From Podaxis mareebaensis (lineage: Eukaryota > Basidiomycota > Agaricomycetes > Agaricales > Agaricaceae): 46,281 nucleotides of DNA. Position 1 is the stretch's first letter, and the number at the start of each line of letters is the position of its first letter. The DNA is taken from NCBI GenBank assembly GCA_018524725.1, contig JAEUWP010000096.1, positions 1 to 46,281 on the forward strand, in the 5' to 3' direction. Both the position numbers and the translations under genes were made by a program. The notes beneath the pieces are model-generated. The model made no database searches, was not told the origin of the DNA, and saw nothing but the letters and a program-made list of their open reading frames with translations. This document shows positions 39,732-46,281 of this stretch, one piece after another.

Positions 39732-39819
39732 CACCTTCCTTTCTCAGTAACCACCACATTCGTCTCAGTGGCCAGGTTATTCATAGTACAAGGAATACAC
39801 TTTTCAGTTCCAATTCGCT

Positions 39820-42441
39820 ATGAAAGACTCCAAAGAATCTAGCAGTTTCTTTGGAGGTGTTAAAAAGACTGCCAGCTCCATCCGTTCCGGTATCGCTCGT
39901 CATCGCCACTCTAGCACCAGCTTAGCGCCCAACCCGACTCTCCCAAGAGAGGCTTCAGTTCCTCTTTTCAACAATTTCCAAGTATCGGAGGACTTCATTC
40001 GCAAACCTCCCTCACCTTCTCCCTCCATAGGAGCTAAACACTCTTATTCAACTGATCATTCCCTCTCAAATCGCCTGGAGAAGAGCATGAAACTCCGGGA
40101 AGATGATGACGCCGCCTCTGTTTCCTCAGCCGAAGAGAACGAGAACGATCTTAATGAAGAAGTATCTCAAGGTACTTCTACACCAAAATCCATCGCCCAT
40201 TCCATCGAACTGACTTGTGGAATTGACCTCTCCCCAGAAATTGCTCCCTCATCACACAGGGTGCTATCCCCTTCTCAAGCCATTGCCGCTGCTCATGGCT
40301 TTGTTCCTCCAACCCCTGGAGCTGCCTGGGATGAGTCTCAACCTTCAGACCCCCTCCCATCTCTCCCCACATTTACTCCTATCTCCCCCCCAGCCATCAC
40401 TCAACCTCAAGGCGAGGACCCTGTGACCTGCGGAATGGATTGGTCAGCAATCCGCTCCTCCCTTTGTGACATTTTTAGTGACATTGATGTCACATCGAGA
40501 TCCGATCCCAAAGCGCTAAGCCTTTTGACAGCGCTACTTTCCTATTCTTCTAGTTGGTTATCCTCGTGGGCTAACAACAGGGGAGACTTTTCCACCTTTG
40601 ACGGGACCTCTTCTCTCGTCCATGTCATACAAACTATCGCTCACTCAGAGCAACTCAGGAACAAACCTGTTCCCTTCAATGGTCACAATGTGCGTCTTTA
40701 TGACGCGATATCCATGCAGTTCCCTCCTTCCCATACTCTATCTCCTACCCCCACACCCATGTCAACTGGGCATCGTCAAGAATGTCAGGCTGAAAAAGCA
40801 CCGGCAGTGTCCTCTCCCTCCCCCAAAGACGCCTCTGGGATACTCCAGGGCTCTCCCCCTTCTCCCCTACCTGACGCCTCTGGGATACTCCAGGGCTCAG
40901 ATTCACAATTCGCTAAGGACACTGCGCGAGCAATCGCCCTTTCGTGCCTTCCTCCCACTGACCCCAACAAACCAGGTGAGTCATCAACATCTAATATTGA
41001 TGCTGACATGTCCCCTCCCTCCCCCATTCCACCCACTGTCCTTGCCGCTCCTGGTCCACCCAGCCAGGAAAAGGCTAACCCTAACCCTAGTACGTGGTCT
41101 ACGGTTAATCGTCGTTGGGCGCCTCGCAAAACAATAGCCGCCCCTGTTCAGCGTAAGCCTATTGTGGCCCCCGCTTTCCCTCCTAAGGAACCCCTCCCTC
41201 CTCCCCATCCCTCTCCCCCTTCCTCTACCCCTCCCCCCGTCAACAAGGCCACCAAACCTCAGTACAGGTCTGGCGCGCCCTCCCCTTCCACTCAGAGGAC
41301 GTCTTACTCCAAGGCGGCCTCTCAGACCCCTCTCAAGATGGATGAGCTACAGAAATATGCAGCTCTCCAAAATCAGTTCCCTAACATGTCGCCGATCGAC
41401 ATTATTAACTTCTTATGCAATGCTGGAGATATTAAATCTCCTTCCCCCAAATCCACCCCCCCTTCCTCTCATCACTCTTCACAACCAAAGGCCACTCAAG
41501 GCCCATCCCGGAAAAACGTCGTTGTTCCTTTCAATGACCTTTTTACCCACTTAATGATTACCTCACTTGACTTAGTCGTCCGGTGCTGCAACAATGAACT
41601 ACACCATAAGAACCTCCCTCTTCGAGTAGAGTCAGCCAGAAAGAATGAGCGCACTCTCTGGCTCAACACTAGTTCTGTCGCCACTGAAGCAGAACTTAAT
41701 GCTATCAAGAAAGGCATCTCGGACTCCAATCGATCGTCTTTCACAACCCCGGAAATCAGGAACGCAGTTAACCCGTCGCTCCCGATGTCCAAGTCCTTCA
41801 TCAAATTGACCAACCTTCCTTACTTTAAGGAGGATGGAACTCCTTTCACTGCAGACGATATCAAACCTGCAATTGACGCTTCCCCTTACGCCGACATTGT
41901 TAACCACCTTGTCGGTAAGCCAAGGTTCTGCCGAGTGTCACCTCACTCAGACTCGGCCCTTCTCTTCTTTGACTTATGGGACTCTCAGTCAGCCTCAAGG
42001 GCGAAGCTATACATCAACCACACCATTCTCTTCGAGAATAGAGTGTGCACTTTCCGTGTAGCCAGTATGAGGGTTGCTAGCCCTCTCTGCAACCGCTGTT
42101 GGAGATGGGGTCACCCCACCCACTTGTGCAAGGCATGTAACCCTAGGTGTGCCATCTGTGGCGATCCCCACCACACCAACAATCACTGTCGCGATGGGTA
42201 CTGCTGTCACAGCAAGCCTGGCCCTAACCCCCGCCCCCCCACTCCCGCCAACGTCACTGAGTGTCCCCATGTGACTTCTTTCAACTGCCTGTCATGTGGG
42301 TCTAAAGATCACCACGTGAACAGCGACAAATGCCCGTTCTTCCATCACAGGTATGACAAGGAATGGATCATGAACCGTCTCAAGGAGATGAAGACTGAGA
42401 AGGCGAAAGCTGATTTCAATGCACGGGCCGTTAATGTCTGA
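39820..42441 (+). CDS. LINE F2 ORF1, zinc-knuckle RNA-binding protein
   Basis: Intact 873-codon ORF starting MKDSKESSSFFGG. The first 500 or so residues are Ser/Pro-rich and probably disordered, with a short internal repeat DASGILQGS (two copies, near residues 340 and 355). A conserved block (ITSLDLVVRCCNNEL, then NAVNPSLPMSKSFIKLTNLPYF) precedes three CCHC-type knuckles from residue 756: CNRCWRWGHPTHLC, CAICGDPHHTNNHC and CLSCGSKDHHVNSDKC. Such proteins coat the LINE transcript. The start is supported by the matching ATG in F1. The TGA at 42439-42441 lies within ATGTCTGA, so ORF2 begins just before it ends. Confidence 0.9.
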   Translation: MKDSKESSSFFGGVKKTASSIRSGIARHRHSSTSLAPNPTLPREASVPLFNNFQVSEDFIRKPPSPSPSIGAKHSYSTDHSLSNRLEKSMKLREDDDAASVSSAEENENDLNEEVSQGTSTPKSIAHSIELTCGIDLSPEIAPSSHRVLSPSQAIAAAHGFVPPTPGAAWDESQPSDPLPSLPTFTPISPPAITQPQGEDPVTCGMDWSAIRSSLCDIFSDIDVTSRSDPKALSLLTALLSYSSSWLSSWANNRGDFSTFDGTSSLVHVIQTIAHSEQLRNKPVPFNGHNVRLYDAISMQFPPSHTLSPTPTPMSTGHRQECQAEKAPAVSSPSPKDASGILQGSPPSPLPDASGILQGSDSQFAKDTARAIALSCLPPTDPNKPGESSTSNIDADMSPPSPIPPTVLAAPGPPSQEKANPNPSTWSTVNRRWAPRKTIAAPVQRKPIVAPAFPPKEPLPPPHPSPPSSTPPPVNKATKPQYRSGAPSPSTQRTSYSKAASQTPLKMDELQKYAALQNQFPNMSPIDIINFLCNAGDIKSPSPKSTPPSSHHSSQPKATQGPSRKNVVVPFNDLFTHLMITSLDLVVRCCNNELHHKNLPLRVESARKNERTLWLNTSSVATEAELNAIKKGISDSNRSSFTTPEIRNAVNPSLPMSKSFIKLTNLPYFKEDGTPFTADDIKPAIDASPYADIVNHLVGKPRFCRVSPHSDSALLFFDLWDSQSASRAKLYINHTILFENRVCTFRVASMRVASPLCNRCWRWGHPTHLCKACNPRCAICGDPHHTNNHCRDGYCCHSKPGPNPRPPTPANVTECPHVTSFNCLSCGSKDHHVNSDKCPFFHHRYDKEWIMNRLKEMKTEKAKADFNARAVNV

Positions 42442-45400
42442 ACAATCTACTCCTAACAATGCTTCATTATCTAGTGTTTCCATTTGTTCCTTTAATGTAC
42501 AAAAGAATTGGTCTACCGTAGAATTCTTGCTAAACTCCCCTCTATTAAAAGACATTCACATTTTATGTATTCAAGAGCCTGCTTTCAGGCTTATTCGTAA
42601 TATCCCGTCCACATCGGCCTCTGAAGGAGACCCAATGGAAGGACCACCCATCCATCGAGATTGGATCTTACTCCACGATCAGTCCATCTCAAAACCTCGC
42701 GTCATCACATATGTTCGCAACTCTCTTTGCTCATTCAATCCCATTATTCATCCGAATATCATCTCGTCCCCCGATTTCCAGATGTTTTCACTTTCAATTC
42801 CTAGTAAACAATATTTCCTCAATTGTTACTTCAAAACAAATGACTCTTCTTCCATAGACTATCTAGAATCATGTATACACTCCTTCCCTAGTAACATCCG
42901 CTATGCTGGAGGTGACTTTAACACGAGGTCTCCCGAATGGGATCATAACGCTCCTCACCAGTCTGCACGTGCCGATTTGCTGTGTGACGTCATGGACATG
43001 ATCGGACTCACCAGGTCTACTCCAATCCAATATTCCCCAACTCATTTCCCAGACGATCATAACAAATCGGCTACAGTGATCGATCTCATCTTCGCTATAT
43101 CTCCACCGGACCTTCCTGCCCCTACACATTCCTATCAACATGATTGGAGATCTCGATCCGATCACGTCCCGCTTTCCACACACATCCCGTTGTCGTCCAC
43201 CGCCACTCCCATCATCACCAAACGTACTATACCAAGAGACTCCGAAGAAGAAGCTCTTTTCTTATACAACTGCTCCTTGCGTATCAAGGCACTCCCTTCT
43301 AATTTTGACTCTTCTGACGATGTCAACAAATACGCATCTTCCATCTTTAACATCATCTCTGAAGAATGGGATGCGAATACAGTAGAAGTCAAGATATGTC
43401 GTCACTCGAAGCCTTGGTGGAACCGCCAATGCTCTGATGCATTATACGCTTTCAACTCTCATCGTAATAAATGTAATTGGAGTAATTTCAGACGTACTAC
43501 GAGAAATGCAAAACGAGCTTTCTTCGACAACAAAATTCTGGAGATCTCAAGGGAGAAACGACGTCCTTGGGACCTTATGTCGTGGGTAAAGAAGCGAAAC
43601 CTTCCTCCATCCCAATCCATCCTCCACAAGGGACAGCCATGTGATGAACCAGAAAGCCTGTGGAAAGCGCTGGATGAAACCTACAATGCGGCGTCTAGTC
43701 GACCTGTCAATCTTGACACAGCCAATTTCGCCCCTAAACGAGAGGAGCGTTCTTGGCCCCCCTTCTCGCCCAGGGAATTAACAGACACCCTCACTCCATG
43801 CGCCAATTCTTCTGCCCCGGGCCCAGACCACCTGACATGGGCTCACATCAAATTCTTCATGTCCGATGATGTCATCAAGTCGAACTTCACTTCTTTCGCC
43901 TCTGCGTGTATTCAGTTCCATACATGGCCAGAATATTTCAAGACGTCTACTTCGGTTATCATCCCTAAACTGAATAAACCGCATTATTCAATGCCTAAAA
44001 TGTTTCGGCCCATCGTCCTCCTTAACACCCTAGGCAAACTGATTGAGAAAATGATATCCAATCGTCTTCAATTTGAATCAACACAGTTCGATCTAGTCCA
44101 CCCCCTCCAATTCGGGGGCATCATCCACCGTTCAACAGAAGATGCAGGCATATTTGTCACACACATGGTCCGCTCTGGTTGGAAAAGAAACTTGAAAACA
44201 AGCGTTCTCGCTTTTGATGTCGCTCAATTCTTCCCTTCTATTAATCATTCCCTTTTAATCGAGATCCTCAAAAGACACGGCTTTCATTCTTCCGTTATCT
44301 CCTTCTTTTCTGATTATTTAGTCAATCGCTTCACTATGTATTCGTGGAACAATGTATCCTCTCCTCCATTTCCTGCTTCTGTAGGTGTAGGACAAGGCTC
44401 CGCTCTCTCTCCCATCTTAACTGCCCTATATCTCTCACCCTTCATTCATAAATTCTCTAACGATGCTAGGTGTAAACTACTCTCCTTTGTAGACGATGGT
44501 CTCATCATCGTTCAATCTGAATCATTCCATACAAACTGTAAATTACTCGCTTCTGTATATCTTAGTTGCGAACAATTACTAACCTCCATGGGCCTCGCTC
44601 TTGAACATGACAAGACGGAGGCCTTCCACTTCTCCAACCGTCCTTGGGCGGAACCCAACCCTCACATCATAGTCGATCACCCCACCGACGGCCGCCTCAC
44701 TTTCATCCCCAAGCGTCATCTTAGATACTTGGGATTTTACTTCGATTGGGCACTTTCATTCAAAGAACACGTCCGTTATTATTCCACTAAGGCGCTCTCT
44801 ACAGTCAAGTGTATGCGCCTCCTCGGAAATTCAATACGAGGTCTATCCCCTTTACACAAACGCCTCCTTTATAGGTCTTGTGTAGTTCCTATCGCCATAT
44901 ACGGATTCCGCCTCTGGTTCAACTGCAATGGCCGTTACAAAGGCCTTATCAAACAACTCCAACAAATGCAACGGTCTGCAGCCCTATGGATCACTGGTGC
45001 ATTTCGCACAACGCCCACGGGTGGGGTTGAGGCCATCGCTGGTCTTATCCCTATCCAACTCCATCTCTTCAAGCTTGCAAAACGATGCTCTCTCCGCTAT
45101 CAAACCCTACCTTCATCCCACCCCCTTAAAATTCTCACACGTGACGTTAACCCTCTTGACGCACGCTCTACAAAAACCCGATCCACAGTGCTAGACTTCG
45201 TCTCTGACGCCCAACTAGTTTCAGATCGATTCAATCGCCTCCACCCAAACGCCAAGCCAGGTCAGCATCTCGTTGACCACTTCGAATCTCAAATTCATTT
45301 CCATCAATGTCCCACCCCCATTGATAACAATGTAAAAGCTCGTTATATTCAATCCCTCAACTTAGCTAGAGACTCTTCCTTTTCTTCTCCCGTCTCATTA

Positions 45401-46137
45401 GTAGTTTTCTCTGATGGTTTGGTGCCCCTCAATCCGCGGCTCTCTGCCACCTCCGCTTACTTAGTTTTTGGCTCTTCTGCTTCTGACATTCTCTCTTCTT
45501 CTGTTCGCCCCTGTGGGGAAGTACTCTCTTCTGACTCCGAATCGTATGCTATCCGTCTCGGTCTCTTCTCTTCCATCTCTCTCGCTATCTCTCATGGCTG
45601 CTCTTCTATCTTTTTCTTTACTGATTCAATTTCATCCGCTAAATATCTCTTCAATTACAGCCCCCATAGTGCTCACAAAGACGCCCTAGCAGTCATCCCT
45701 CTTCTCCGAGAGTGGTTGTCATCCTCTCCCCTCAACAACGTCCACTTTTGGTCAGTTCCATCCTCCGAAAAATGGTCGGTTCACTTCCAAGCGCACAACC
45801 TCGCCAAGTCGCTATGCATCCCCAACAACCCACGGTTCCCCATCCACACCTCCTTAGGCTACGTTCGCAACCATTATACCGTCAAATGCCTTTCCATGTG
45901 GAGGCAAAAGATGAACGTACCCAAATATCGGGGCCACAATTGGCTTCCCCTCACCAACCCTGCGGATCAACCCCTGGAACCAAAATACACCAACAGCGGA
46001 ACCTGGCTCTCTTCAGGACTTGGTGTTGACCCAAATCTATGCACACGCTTCATTCACTGTGTAACCAACCACGCACCTATCGGCGCCTTCAGACAGCGCT
46101 TCTTCCCAGGGTGCTACATCACTGCCTGCCCATGCGG
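42434..46137 (+). CDS. LINE F2 ORF2: endonuclease, RT, RNase H (3' truncated)
   Basis: Open frame of about 1,235 codons. I choose ATG 42434 (MSEQSTPNN) because it overlaps the ORF1 stop and the equivalent MSN start exists in F1; ATG 42419 is in frame upstream. The endonuclease domain has FNVQKNW, IQEPAF, GGDFNTRSPEWDH (about 42905) and SDHVPL (about 43159). The RT has SSAPGPDHLTWAH, VAQFFPSIN, GVGQGSALSPI and the catalytic FVDDG near 44486. The RNase H-like domain has FSDGLVPLNP (about 45409), DSESYAI and FFFTDSISSA. The frame ends in LTR sequence: the final CCHC cluster and about 60 residues known from copy G are missing. It otherwise looks functional. Confidence 0.9.
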
Positions 46138-46281
46138 TGTTACGGCCTAAACTGTTTTCAGCCCTGAAAGCGGTACTTAGATTATAATACAATCAAGTTT
46201 TACGGTTAGAATAACAGACTATGAACCCACGCTAGAAGAAGCCTCAGCACCTCGCGAGGGTTAACCCAGTAGTATAATCTA
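46138..46281 (+). mobile_element. Start of an LTR at the right edge (element I)
   Basis: LINE homology with copy G stops after CCATGCGG. Sequence beginning TGTTACGGCC follows, with the TGTTAC start shared by all LTRs here. Orientation is uncertain, because both ends of such LTRs read TGTTAC/GTAACA. The expected target duplication (TGCGG) would lie beyond the window. No gene in the 144 nt visible. Confidence 0.55.

Larger units (their letters stand above)
39732..46137 (+). mobile_element. LINE copy F2, near-intact
   Basis: CpG-rich, stop-free copy of the family. The 5' UTR is 39732-39819, followed by ORF1 and ORF2. Its 3' end, including the last part of ORF2 and the UTR, is displaced by an LTR insertion at 46138. 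It lies inside F1, head to tail. The domain order ORF1 with CCHC knuckles, endonuclease, RT and RNase H fits the Tad/I-like group of fungal LINEs; the exact clade is not assigned. Confidence 0.88.

Noticed and set aside
40178..41208. Minus-strand ORFs across LINE F2 ORF1
   Set aside because: Antisense by-products of Ser/Pro-rich coding. The plus frame is intact and conserved in F1.
45400..45800. RNase H-like segment as a captured host gene
   Set aside because: It is continuous with LINE ORF2 and repeated in copy G at the same place; RNase H after RT is normal for this LINE group.

Overview
This window is a fungal, most likely Agaricomycete (basidiomycete), repeat block built almost wholly of transposable elements nested inside one another. 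The fungal assignment is an inference. It rests on several Ty3/gypsy chromovirus families, a LINE with ORF1, endonuclease, reverse transcriptase and RNase H, a Tc1/mariner remnant whose transposase ends in GGYTKY, a roughly 60-nt GT-AG intron at the left edge, and CpG-directed decay of older copies. I see no intact host gene, rRNA, tRNA or CRISPR array.

Layout, left to right. (1) 1-2675: a minus-strand element (H) that leaves the window on the left. It shows an LTR (about 2076-2675), a primer-binding-like site and a spliced minus-strand reading frame. A 966-bp near-perfect palindrome (416-1381) interrupts one of its introns. (2) 2676-8535: element A, the 3' part of a plus-strand chromovirus (RNase H, integrase, chromodomain, a third ORF, 3' LTR). 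A 5'-truncated LINE copy (G, 6348-7957) sits inside that LTR. (3) 8536-23527: element C, a minus-strand chromovirus. It is split by element B (9978-19202), a complete 9.2-kb plus-strand copy of A's family with 646-bp LTRs and target duplication GTCAT. (4) 23528-35008: element D, an old plus-strand Gag-protease fragment. It is split by element E (25394-34638), a complete 9.2-kb chromovirus with 811-bp LTRs and target duplication GATTC. (5) 35009-35312: the 3' end of a minus-strand Tc1/mariner element. (6) 35313-39731: LINE copy F1, decayed and 3' truncated. (7) 39732-46137: LINE copy F2, in the same orientation, with ORF1 intact and ORF2 open up to 46137. (8) 46138-46281: the start of another LTR, which cuts off the end of F2 ORF2.

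The inferred insertion order has D oldest. C, E and Tc1 landed in D; A and B in C; H and G in A; F1 in Tc1; F2 in F1; the right-edge LTR in F2. Removing B plus one target duplication restores one reading frame across C pol.

Two themes stand out. First, decay is almost entirely CpG to TpG/CpA. Nearly all premature stops are TGA at former CGA arginine codons, and the two LTRs of one element often carry TG in one copy and CA in the other. Second, families A/B and E both carry a third ORF after the pol chromodomain, encoding a protein with two adjacent zinc knuckles. In A/B its start codon overlaps the pol stop. I do not recognise this protein.
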